Shown: positions 1 through 7,297 of the stretch, in pieces
How positions within the stretch are numbered: the first letter of the stretch is position 1
Layout: each line of letters begins with the position of its first letter
NCBI GenBank assembly: GCA_009908845.1
Contig: JAAAOQ010000218.1
Coordinates: 1-37,464 of the forward strand
Length of the DNA stretch: 37,464 bases
Reading direction: 5' to 3'
Source: Gammaproteobacteria bacterium
GTDB lineage: Bacteria > Pseudomonadota > Gammaproteobacteria > Chromatiales > Chromatiaceae
Program-made: the position numbers and the translations under genes
The notes under the pieces: model-generated
Database searches by the model: none
Told to the model about the DNA's origin: nothing
What the model saw: only the letters and a program-made list of their open reading frames with translations

Positions 1-432
1 TACGCCTGTGAGCACCGCCCTGCCCAAGGACATCGTTCTTCATGCCCTGCCGATGGGAGTCGCTCCAGTGTCGGTCGGCGCGCTCGGCAGGTTGCACCCA
101 TCGGCGGGTTCATGTTCGCCCTGGTGTTGACCGCCGCCGCTATGATCCAATGGTCTAATCCATTCGGCGATGGCGCGGTCCCAAAGGATGAGTCGGAACA
201 GACTGGCCGGTGAATGAGACATGCTTGATGCCTAGATTCGTGATCTGATGCGAGGCCATGACAGGCTGGCACCCTGCTGTCTCACCGCAAACCGACCAGG
301 CTGTGCGGCTGTTCCTGACCAAAGCCGAGACCGCCGTTATTGACCACGCCGACCTGGAAATGATGGTTCAGGAGGCCCTCAATTGGGCGAGGCGCTAGAA
401 CGCGTGTCGTGTTCCAAGAATGGCTGTGACCA
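1..432. other. Window edge without a well-supported gene
   Basis: I see no recognisable gene in the first 432 bases apart from one possible short reading frame at 258-398. A 60-codon frame on the minus strand at 40-222 gives an arginine- and glycine-rich peptide that I do not recognise and treat as chance. No repeat, terminator or clear promoter stands out. Because the next feature is a broken pglZ on the plus strand, this stretch may be eroded remnant DNA of the same BREX locus. Confidence 0.5.
258..398 (+). CDS. Possible small ORF, 46 codons, perhaps a 3' remnant of pglY
   Basis: An ATG at 258 opens a 46-residue frame ending in TAG at 396-398, 34 bases before the pglZ fragment and on the same strand. 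The peptide is mildly acidic to neutral with a helical pattern near its end (LEMMVQEALNWARR). In BREX type 2 loci pglY precedes pglZ, so a leftover of the pglY end would fall exactly here; this is inference from position only. I do not recognise the peptide, and a stop codon in the same frame just upstream of the ATG limits it. It could equally be non-coding. Confidence 0.25.
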   Translation: MTGWHPAVSPQTDQAVRLFLTKAETAVIDHADLEMMVQEALNWARR

Positions 433-1362
433 ATGCCGCCCCTGGACGATACGAGCCTCCCGAAACCGATCCTGGCCCAGGTGCGGGCGATCCTCGCTCG
501 CGATGCGGATGCGGATCGGATGGCGCTGGTCTGGCCGGATCCAATCACGCCGACCGAGCGGCTGCAGCAGGTCGACGGCGTCGCGCTGCGGTTCGTCTGG
601 TGTGCGTCGGAGCTGGCGATGCGCGAGCGGTTGGTCGCCAATCGGGGCGCCCCTGGAGTGGCTCCCAAGGCCGACCCCGAGGCCGACCCCGAGGCCGATC
701 CTGAAGTCGCCCTCGAGGCTGCTGCCGGCGAGACCGAGCAGGCAGCGGGCGACCCACGTCTGGTGCTGCTGACGCCGCTCGACGAGCGGCGCCTGTCGCG
801 CGATCTGCTGGCGCGGCTGTGGGGACATGCGCCGAAGCGGATCAGCCCCTGGCGGACGCTGGAGCAGCTGCTGCGGCTGCGGGAGATCGACCCGCGCCTG
901 ACGACCAAAGACTATCGCTGGATCAGCGCCTGCCTGCTCGAGCAATACGACCGCTACCGCGATCGGGTCCAGTTCGGCGAGGTGCTGGATTTCGATCTGG
1001 CATGGCGGGCGTTGGCGATGGCGCTGTTGGACCTGGACGGAGAGGGCCTGGACCTGGACATGCTGCTGGACTGGTCGCGGCGGCCGGATGCGGCGGCGCG
1101 GATTGCGGCGCTGCCGGAGCTGATGGCGCAGCACCTGGAGGACTGGCTGCGGCCGCGACTCGGGGAGCAGGTGCAGGTGGTGCTGGCGCTGTGGCGCAAC
1201 GGGCAGGCCGGCGGGATGCTCGCGATCGGGTTGGTCTGCAGCCTGCTTTACGGGCGCGAGCGCCCTCAGAGCGACCGCCAGCCGAGCCGGTCATGGGTGT
1301 CCTTGTGCGTCCGGGCCGGACCTCAAACCGCTCGGGCGCAGGCTAGCAGAAGCAGGCTGTGA
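433..1362 (+). pseudogene. pglZ: Truncated BREX-2 phosphatase-domain protein PglZ (N-terminal part only)
   Basis: PglZ is the alkaline-phosphatase-fold core protein of BREX (Pgl) phage-defence systems. The first ~275 residues read like the N-terminal region of BREX-2 PglZ: a start rich in VRAIL-type helices, a segment near residues 110-125 with the pattern LVLLTPLDERRLSRDLLARL, then WRTLEQLL and IDPRL, and later a DTAW-like segment and AIGLVCSLLY. After about base 1260 the similarity stops and the frame runs on as arginine/serine-rich sequence to a stop at 1362. The alkaline-phosphatase catalytic domain, which lies further downstream in the family, is missing, so only about a third of the gene remains. 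Residues 80-91 are three copies of ADPE, encoded by a 12-bp tandem repeat at 670-705. It lies on the opposite strand to pglX and pglW, so the locus has been rearranged. The identification is from memory of the family. Confidence 0.65.
670..705 (+). repeat. 12-bp tandem repeat (three copies) inside the pglZ remnant
   Basis: Three consecutive 12-base units encode ADPE-ADPE-ADPE; the third unit has diverged slightly (gat cct gaa instead of gac ccc gag). It lies in a low-complexity spacer between two conserved stretches of PglZ, and similar acidic/proline inserts occur in the ATPase genes of this window. Confidence 0.7.
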
Positions 1363-1464
1363 GCGCAGGCTGGACAATCGCTGCGACGGCAGTGCAGCGC
1401 AACGCCCGGCGCCGCCATCCGAACCGAGCCCGCCAGCCCCTTGCCGCAACTACGGGCATCCCGT

Positions 1465-1488
1465 ACAGTCTTTCAGCATGCGGACTGT
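1465..1488. promoter_or_regulatory. Inverted repeat upstream of the HTH antitoxin gene, candidate operator
   Basis: The arms ACAGTC (1465-1470) and GACTGT (1483-1488) are perfect complements separated by 12 bases, about 54 bases upstream of the GTG start of the HTH protein. Antitoxins of this type usually repress their own promoter through inverted repeats, so this is a candidate autoregulatory site. Six-base arms can occur by chance; confidence is low. Confidence 0.25.
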
Positions 1489-1541
1489 CATCGATCTAGA
1501 CAAGGCACCGCCCACGCCGACGAGATCAAGAGGGCCAGGTC

Positions 1542-1850
1542 GTGAATATCGACGAAATCGCGGATGCAATCGAGCGAGATGCGGGCACCGAAGTCCCGGG
1601 CCTGCGCGAGGGCTTGGCCGAGATGCAAGCCGGTCTCGCGGGGCGCACCTACAACGCGGAGCAACTGTTGGTGAAAGCCGCGCGCGAGCGCTTGGGGCTC
1701 TCACAGCAGGCCTTTGCCGATCTCATCGAAACGCCCGTCGCAACGCTACGCGATTGGGAGCAAGGCCGATACGCGCCCCCCGGCGCCGCGCGCTGCCTGC
1801 TCGAGATTGCACTCCGTCATCCTGAGGTGGTGACGGAGCGGGCTGCTTGA
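1542..1850 (+). CDS. HTH (XRE-family) antitoxin-like regulator, orphan
   Basis: A 102-residue protein with a helix-turn-helix at residues ~45-80 (KAARERLGLSQQAFADLIE, followed by VATLRDWEQGRYAPPGAAR). This layout, with an N-terminal arm, an XRE-type HTH and the DWEQGR motif, is typical of HigA/NadS-like antitoxins and small regulators. The start is GTG at 1542, chosen because it gives the usual arm length; no strong ribosome binding site is visible. No toxin gene of the RelE/HigB type is seen on either side: upstream there is only unassigned DNA, and downstream is the broken end of pglX on the other strand. The stop lies where pglX homology breaks off, so insertion of this module may have caused or marked the pglX truncation. 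DNA binding is a family prediction. Confidence 0.7.
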   Translation: MNIDEIADAIERDAGTEVPGLREGLAEMQAGLAGRTYNAEQLLVKAARERLGLSQQAFADLIETPVATLRDWEQGRYAPPGAARCLLEIALRHPEVVTERAA

Positions 1851-2544
1851 AGAAAAGGGTGTGGTCGAGGATGAAGGCCTCGACGAACTCCGGCGTCTGC
1901 AGCAGCGCATAGCGCTTGCGGACCGCCTCCGAGAGGTCCTGGTACAGATCGCCGAGGAAGCGGGTGTCCCAGCCGGCGCCATCGGCGGCGCAGGTGAAGT
2001 CGTGCACGATGGCGCCGGTCTCGGGGTCCAGGCGCTGGAAGAAGTCGATCAGGACCTTGGCGCCGTTGGCCGAGACCGGCAGCCGCCACAGCGGGTTGTG
2101 GGCGCGATCGAGCAGCTCGGCCAGCGCCGGCAGCGGCTCCAGCTCGGTGAAGACCCAAAGCAGATAGTCGCGCTCGGCGTAGGTCGGATGGGCATCGAAG
2201 TAGACCGTGAGCCGGTCGCGCGCCTGCGCCAGCCCGCCGCGGCCCTGATGCGCCTGGTCGGCGGCGGTGGGGCCGGAGAGATAGGGGGCGTCGAGCAGCC
2301 CGTTGTCCTCCAGGAAGCGGACGAAGACGCCGGTCAGCACCCAGGCCGCGGCGGCCTGGGTCACCTGTGCCGCGCGCCAGTCGGTGAAGTGCTCGGCGGT
2401 GCGCTCCGCCGCCTGCGCCTGCTCGTACTCGGCGCGCAGGGCCGCCGCGCGCTCGGGCTCGGCCTGTGTGTAGTCGAGGATGTCCTGCTCCAGCTGCGGC
2501 AGCAGGTCCTGGAGGTCGGCGAGGAGGCGCTGGGGGTCGATCAT
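1723..2544 (-). pseudogene. pglX: Truncated BREX-2 methyltransferase PglX (N-terminal part only)
   Basis: PglX is the N6-adenine DNA methyltransferase of BREX type 2, which marks self DNA. Residues 1 to ~230 carry family features in order: the MIDPQRLLADL start, an AAAWVLTGVFVRFLEDNGL segment, an RDYLLWVFTEL-like segment, NPLWRLPVS, and DTRFLGDLYQDLSE followed by KRYALLQTPEFVEAFILDHTL. Similarity then stops near base 1858, and the frame continues antisense to the HTH gene until 1723. PglX proteins are about 1,200 residues, so the methyltransferase motifs (FGSG, NPPY) are absent. The start is ATG at 2544, with no strong Shine-Dalgarno. The fragment cannot methylate DNA. It lies on the same strand as pglW, which is the usual co-orientation, but with unrelated genes in between. 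Confidence 0.75.
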
Positions 2545-2745
2545 GCTGCAGGAACGTTCTTCATGTCTTCGGGGACCGTCGTCGGCGACCGGCGATCAGG
2601 ATTCGAAGACCGCCTAGCGTTGCACAGGGCCCATCTTATCCCGGCCGAGCAGGCGGTGAGCGCCTCGGAGCCCGAGCGGAATGCAGCCTTGCAGCCATGA
2701 CCAGGTCAAACTAGTCTCAAGGAACTTGGTTCAACAGGCATCACG

Positions 2746-2997
2746 ATGCAGCACGTCAATATCCATGAGGCCAAGACGCACCTGTCGCGACTCGTCGAGC
2801 AGGCCGCCCGGGGCGAGCCCTTCATCATCGCAAAGGCGGGTAAGCCATTGGTAAAGGTAGTGTCCTTGCAATCACCCGCGCCGCAACAGGTCCGGCGGTT
2901 GGGCTTCCTGCGCGGCGAGATCAGCGGTCCCGATGACTTCGACCGCATGGGTGACAAGGAGATCGAGGTCCTCTTCGGCGGCGACGCCGCCCCGTGA
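2746..2997 (+). CDS. Phd/YefM (VapB-type) antitoxin
   Basis: An 83-residue antitoxin of the Phd/YefM fold. The start (MQHVNIHEAKTHLSRLVEQA) is the classic DNA-binding beta-strand-helix signature, followed by GEPFIIAKAGKPLVKV, and a C-terminal arm near residues 55-80 that would wrap the toxin. It overlaps the next gene by four bases (GTGA at 2994-2997), the usual translational coupling of antitoxin and toxin. Such antitoxins bind their toxin and repress their own operon. The gene looks intact even though its partner toxin is broken, so it could survive as a stand-alone repressor or as protection against related toxins. Confidence 0.88.
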   Translation: MQHVNIHEAKTHLSRLVEQAARGEPFIIAKAGKPLVKVVSLQSPAPQQVRRLGFLRGEISGPDDFDRMGDKEIEVLFGGDAAP

Positions 2998-3380
2998 AGC
3001 TCTTGCTCGACACCCACCTATTGCTCTGGGCCGCGGCGCAGCCCGAACGCCTCTCGTCTTCGGCACAGGCGCTCATCGAAGAGGACGGCAACGAGCCATT
3101 CTTCGGTGCCGCAAGCCTGTAGAAGGTCGCCATCAAGAACGGGCTTGGCCGGGCGGATTTTCGCATCGACCCGCGGCTGCTACGTCGCGGCCTGCTCGAC
3201 AACGGCTATCGAGAGCCGCCTATCGACAGCCGGCACGCCGTCGCCGTGAATGATCTACCGGCCCTGCACAAGGACCCCTTCGACCGCATCCTCGTCGCTC
3301 AAGCCGTTGTCGAGGGCATCCTCCTGTTGACCAGCGACGAGCTGGTGGCCCGCCATTCCGGCCCGATCCGTCGGGTGTGA
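2994..3380 (+). pseudogene. VapC-type PIN-domain toxin with an internal amber codon
   Basis: VapC toxins are PIN-fold ribonucleases that cut tRNA or rRNA using a cluster of acidic residues. The frame opens with GTG at 2994 (KLLLDTHLLLW, first acidic residue Asp6) and ends in GPIRRV at 3378-3380, 128 codons before the stop, with DPFDRILVAQA and LLTSDELVARH giving the later acidic sites. At codon 43 (3120-3122) it reads TAG where the family has Trp of the LWE motif, and the next codon is Lys where the catalytic Glu should be (L-stop-K-V-A-I-K). Even with readthrough the active site would lack that Glu. The frame is otherwise uninterrupted, so the damage looks recent. The toxin is inferred to be inactive. 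Confidence 0.85.
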
Positions 3381-3402
3381 GCCGGCAGCGCCGCTCGTTA
3401 CC

Positions 3403-3562
3403 TCAAGCCGACGCCGCCTGCAGCCAGTGGCTCGGGATGGCTGCATGCTCGCGGCGGCCGGGGCCGTCCGGCACGCTGACGCCCTCGATGCGGGCGCCGG
3501 GGCCGGTGTCGTCGCTCGCGATTAATAGCAGCAGCGCGTGGCCGACCTCGCCCGCGGCGAGG
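3403..3562 (-). pseudogene. pglW: Second copy of the pglW 3' end
   Basis: On the minus strand this piece encodes the last ~50 residues of a PglW-like protein (a GEVGHALLLLIASDD segment, then EGVSVPDGPGRREHAAIPS) ending with its own TGA at 3403-3405. It matches the tail of the larger pglW remnant at 5668-7284 base for base except for about seven differences. Nothing of pglW precedes it: upstream in its reading direction comes the TOPRIM gene. It is therefore either a duplicated fragment or the stub of a second pglW. Confidence 0.8.
3415..3562. repeat. Direct repeat, copy 1 (pglW tail)
   Basis: About 148 bases nearly identical to 5689-5836, in the same orientation, offset by 2,274 bases. By eye there are about seven mismatches, some of them synonymous in the pglW frame. 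The two copies bracket the ATPase-TOPRIM gene pair. Confidence 0.85.
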
Positions 3563-3601
3563 TGCTTGGGCGATCATCGTGCGATCTGTTGGTGTCCGCC
3601 C

Positions 3602-4300
3602 CTATTGCAACAGCGCTTCCGCGACCGCCTGGTGAAACCGCTCCGCCTGTTCACAGCAAGCGCGGATGTCACCCCAATGCTGCGCCACCGCTGGCGCCGC
3701 ACGTCTCTGGTAATCACGCTTGGTCTTCTTGATGCGCTGTGCCAATGGGAGGGCTTTGAGCCGGTCTTCCATCCCGCTCAGGCACTCGACGGGATTTGCG
3801 CGGATGGCATGGTCAGCCGGCAGCAGGGCAACAGCAACCCAGGACTAGATGGCCTTGGATGGAATGCATAGCAGGGTTCGAGGCCCGAACGACGAGATAC
3901 CCAGCCAGCTCAGCACGACAGCATGCAGGGCATCAGCGGTATCGGCGGCGGGCGGACAGGGCTTGGCGCAGGGCAGTGACCCGAGCCTCGACTCGCCTTT
4001 CGCAATCCAGGAGCCGCAATTGGCATAGATCGCTCCACCGACATCCGCATCGACATGCAGCACGATCAGGTCGAAACCCTCCAGCGTCGGGTCATCCTCC
4101 AGTTGCCCGACGCCTTCTCCCGCCCGTTGGAGACACCACTTGAGGACACCACACCAACCACCGCCCAGTCTTGGCAGCGTCGGTTCCGGCTGCAGCGGAG
4201 TCACAATGGGTGCTTCCGGCAGGATCGCGGTGAGTGCGGACGTGATCACGACATGATCTGTCGTGCCCTCGGCCACGATGCCGATGCGCGGCTCAGACAT
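3602..4300 (-). pseudogene. TOPRIM-fold protein, partner of the AAA ATPase, with an in-frame amber codon
   Basis: The start at 4300 gives MSEPRIGIVAEGTTDHVVI, where Glu11 is the first TOPRIM acid, and FDLIVLHVDADV supplies the DxD (Asp84, Asp86). This is the TOPRIM metal-binding set used by nucleases and topoisomerases. The frame meets TAG at 3845-3847 (codon 152) in the middle of a PSKAI-stop-SWVAVALLP stretch. Beyond it the same frame continues for 80 sensible codons (ANPVECLSGMEDRL, then KALPLAQRIKKTKRDYQ) to TAG at 3602-3604. That continuation fits the family tail as I remember it, so I read one nonsense mutation rather than a natural end. The start overlaps the ATPase stop by 8 bases, so the two were made together. 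Such pairs resemble OLD/RloA-RloB, AbiL or PARIS-like phage-defence modules; the exact family is not certain. Confidence 0.7.
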
Positions 4301-5510
4301 TTGGCACGGCGCCCAGATCCCCCCGCAGCCAGAGGCGGGACAACGGATATTGTCGGTTCTGCTCGAGCAACTCCTGGGTCGGCCTGATGCGCAGGCATCT
4401 GGTCTGGCCTTGAGTCGTGCGCTCGACCGCGAACAGGCGCACCTCATCGTCGGCGAGATCGAGGCCGTCGAGCACCGCTGGATTATGGGCCGTGAAGAGC
4501 AATTGCCGGTGCGGATTGCTGCGTTCGAGCCAATGCGAAAGACTAGCGGTAAGTCGTGTCGCGAGCCTTGGGTTCAGCGCTTGGTCAAGGTTGTCGATCG
4601 CCAAGATATGCGGCGCGGCGTCGGACAGGCATAAGACCGCAGTAAACAGAACGTACAGGGCGCCTTCACTGGCGTCATAGGCGGTCAGCTGGTTCCTGCT
4701 CTGACTCATGAATCGGTCCTTGAATCTCAGCACGAGCCGGCCGCGCGGCACCGAACTCGACAAGAGTGCGCCGGGCGCATCGGTGGTGTCGAGATCATCC
4801 ACCCAATCCAGCAGCTCGATGACGCTCTCGAACAGGTTCTCATCAAGCCCCGCCTGATCGTCTGCGAGTAGATCGTCCGTCGAGTCCTTGTCCAGTTGGC
4901 GCTTCAGCTCCTGAACGGCCTCGGCAAGTCGCCCGCCGCACAGTCCGACCGGGGCGCGGGCTTGCGAATCTGGCTCCAAGCCGCGCAGAACCGGCGTATT
5001 GGGGCAGTAGATCGCATAATTCTTGAGACCGCTCATCAGCTTTGCAGCAGGAGAGTCCGCTGGAATATCGACCAATCGCAGCGCAGCAAGCCCTGCCGTG
5101 GGCTCAAGATTCAGCGACTTGACACCGCGCGTGACAAGGTTGTCCGACTGACCGGCGTAGAGGTTTTCGGTCTTGAAAGACCAAGCGGGCTGCGGATCAT
5201 TGAGGGGATTCAGCAAGGCAACCCGGTAACCGGCGCCCGCCTCGCTCTCGGCATTCAGCATGATATGCGGTGGGACGCGCGCCCCGGTGAACGCCGCCTT
5301 GTAGAGCGTCGGCGTTCCGGCCCGGACACCTCGATGCAACAGTGATTCATCATCCACGCGCCCAGCGGCCGCGGCACCTAGGATACCGATGGCCTCGAGA
5401 ACGTTGCTCTTGCCGACGCCGTTGGCACCGATAAAGCAGTTGACTCGTCCTAAGTCCAGCGCCTCAGAGGCAATGGACTTGAATCCTTCAATGTGGATCG
5501 TGCGTAGCAT
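4293..5510 (-). CDS. RecF/OLD-like AAA (AAA_21-type) ATPase of a two-gene defence-like module
   Basis: A 405-residue ATPase. Residues 1-12 (MLRTIHIEGFKS) are the typical beta-strand start. Walker A is GANGVGKS at 28-35, an ABC-signature-like YDASEGAL lies at 278-285, Walker B is HILAIDNLDQ at 301-310 followed by ALNPRLATRL, and the switch His is in FTAHNP at ~342. The usual Glu after the Walker B Asp is replaced by Asn (IDN), which I have the impression is normal in this subfamily. I chose ATG 5510 over an upstream TTG at 5564 because the family starts at this motif. It overlaps the TOPRIM gene by 8 bases. By analogy with OLD, PARIS and AbiL it would sense infection and release or activate the TOPRIM partner; that is inference. 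The gene itself looks intact. Confidence 0.8.
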   Translation of the reverse strand: MLRTIHIEGFKSIASEALDLGRVNCFIGANGVGKSNVLEAIGILGAAAAGRVDDESLLHRGVRAGTPTLYKAAFTGARVPPHIMLNAESEAGAGYRVALLNPLNDPQPAWSFKTENLYAGQSDNLVTRGVKSLNLEPTAGLAALRLVDIPADSPAAKLMSGLKNYAIYCPNTPVLRGLEPDSQARAPVGLCGGRLAEAVQELKRQLDKDSTDDLLADDQAGLDENLFESVIELLDWVDDLDTTDAPGALLSSSVPRGRLVLRFKDRFMSQSRNQLTAYDASEGALYVLFTAVLCLSDAAPHILAIDNLDQALNPRLATRLTASLSHWLERSNPHRQLLFTAHNPAVLDGLDLADDEVRLFAVERTTQGQTRCLRIRPTQELLEQNRQYPLSRLWLRGDLGAVPNV

Positions 5511-5667
5511 GTTGACGGTGAGGTCGCGCGGTCTGTTTTTGCTCTTACTGGTGCCAGGAGCCAAGCGAGGCCCATCGCGATGTCATCCTGTCGTGCCGAG
5601 CTCGTCAAGTCGGCGCCGGATCTGCCTCTCAGTCTTCGGACCACCGGACGGCATGTCCCGGCCGTCA

Positions 5668-7284
5668 CTAACGGCGCCCATCGGCGGCCGCCTGCAGCCA
5701 TTGGCTCGGGATGGCTGCATGCTCGCGGCGGCCGGGGCCGTCCGGCACGCTGACGCCCTCGATGCAGGGGCCGGGGCCGGTGTCGTCGCTCGCGATCAAC
5801 AGCAGCAGCGCGTGGCCGACCTCGCCGTCGGCGAGGCGCCGGCGTAGCTCGGCGAGCCAGCTGTCGACCAGGCCGTAGCGGCCGATGAGGCCGGTGTCGG
5901 CGAGCAGCACCGGGGCGCCGGCTGCGCCGTCAGCGCCGAGGATTGCGGCGGTCAGCTCCGGCAGGACGCGGTGCCCAAGCCCTGCAGGCGGGACCAGTCG
6001 ATGCTGCCGGGCTCGGCCGCATCGGCCCGGAGCACGACCTGCCAGTCCGGTGACCGGGCCATGCCGTCGCAGAGCCGGCGCAGGTGGCGCAGGAGCAGCG
6101 CGTCGAAGCTGACGATGACGAGGCCGAAGCGCGCCTGCAGCCGTTGCGCGTCGCGCTGGGCGTCGGCGGGGCGCACGCTGGTCGAGCCCAAGCTCGGCGG
6201 CAAGGGTCACCGGGGGCGGCCAGGGGACGCCCCGATCCGGCGCTCGGCGCTCGCTGTCGAGCCGGTCCAGATAAGCGGCGAGGAAGCGGCGGCGCTCGGC
6301 GTCGACCGCACGGCCCGGCTGACACGAACCCTGAGGCAGGATCATTCTGGCGAGCTGATCGACGCTGGCCGGATGGCCGTCCGCGCCAGCGTCGACGCCG
6401 CCGTCATCGCCGTCGGCGGGCGCCGCCGGCGCACCAGTCCCCTGCCCGAGCCGGTCGCGGAGCTGCGCGATCAGCTGCGAGAGCTCGCGGCGGGTCTGGA
6501 TGCCGACGCCGGTCATGCGCACCAGCTCGTTGCGGGGCAATGCGAGCAGCTCGCGAACGCTGTCGACATTGAGCCGGCTCAGCGTGTCCGGCGTCGACAG
6601 CGGCAGCAGGCCGATCTGGGTGTCGAACCGCGCCTCGGCGACCGGGCATTCGGGCGCAGCCGGCTGCGTCTCCCCGGCCGTGGGATGCCGACTCGCCGCG
6701 CGCGCAGCGATTCCTTGATGCCGGCCTCCTCGAGCGCGCGCGCGACCAGCTTGGAGGTCGGACGATCGACGGCCCGCTCATGGCCATTGCCGTCGAGTCG
6801 GGTCAGGGTATCGAGCAGGTTCTTGCGCGTGCAGACCTGCAGCCGGGCCGGTCCCTGCAGCCGGTTAACAACCTCGGGCGCGGACAGGAACACCAGGCCG
6901 GTGATGAACGGGATGTGCGCCTTGCCGCGCTTGGCGAGGGCCGCGCGCTGGGTCTTGAGCAGCGACGCCAGCTTCTTCGCCTTGCGCTCGGCGAGCAGCC
7001 GTGGGCTGTTGAAGACGCGGCGGCGGCCTTCGCAGGTTCAGACCCAGCTGCCGGCATCGCCGCTGATCGCGCCGGGATGGGACTTGATCTCGACCAGGTA
7101 GAGGCCCTTGGAGGTCACGACCAGGGCGTCGACCTCGTTGATGGAGCCGTCCTGCGCGATGAACTCGAAGTTCGCCCAGACCCGATAGGGTTCATGATCC
7201 GGCAGCTTGCGCCGCAGGAAGTCCAGCGCCTCTTGCTCCCAGGCGTAGTCGGAGGGGGGTGACCTGCTTCCAGAGTCTGTCCAT
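5668..7284 (-). pseudogene. pglW: BREX-2 kinase PglW, internally deleted and frameshifted
   Basis: PglW is a large (about 1,300-1,500 residue) NERD-plus-serine/threonine-kinase protein of BREX type 2. The NERD front is clear at 7284-7040 (WEQEALDFLRRKLPDHEPY, a SINEVDALVVTSKG segment, then LVEIKSHPG). The likely true start is ATG 7284 (MDRLWKQVTP); a run of six G (7254-7259 on the plus strand) then carries one base too many, and the NERD frame is otherwise reachable only from a TTG at 7307. A TGA at 7038-7040 ends that frame, but coding continues (RVFNSPRLLAERKAKKL) to about 6700. There it jumps to the C-terminal region (FDTQIGLLPLSTPDTLSRLN, TGVGIQTRREL), so the whole kinase domain is missing. 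Two further frame changes fall near 6200 and 5960 before the tail EGVSVPDGPGRREHAAIPS. It starts 14 bases after the stop of the ATPase D gene. Clearly non-functional. Confidence 0.8.
5689..5836. repeat. Direct repeat, copy 2 (pglW tail)
   Basis: Partner of the copy at 3415-3562. It lies inside the C-terminal end of the main pglW remnant. The region between the copies holds only the TOPRIM and AAA genes plus short flanks. Confidence 0.85.
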
Positions 7285-7297
7285 CGGTTCTGCTGAT

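Noticed and set aside
40-222. Possible transposase end on the minus strand
   Set aside because: I looked for a known transposase or inverted-repeat end at the window start and found neither a DDE-like motif nor terminal repeats.
282-908. Long minus-strand frames opposite the pglZ remnant (also 379-1134)
   Set aside because: Their products are Arg/Ser/Gln-rich with no family features, as expected for antisense frames in GC-rich DNA, while the plus-strand frame matches PglZ.
1861-2700. 279-codon plus-strand frame opposite pglX
   Set aside because: The frame is the antisense of a recognisable PglX N-terminus and shows only repetitive Gly/Val/Ala composition.
3377-3871. 164-codon plus-strand frame
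   Set aside because: It crosses the pglW tail and the 3' part of the TOPRIM gene on the wrong strand; the minus-strand reading gives sensible protein for both.
5971-7101. 376-codon plus-strand frame opposite pglW
   Set aside because: It is open only because the opposite strand is a GC-rich former coding region; its product has no recognisable domain.
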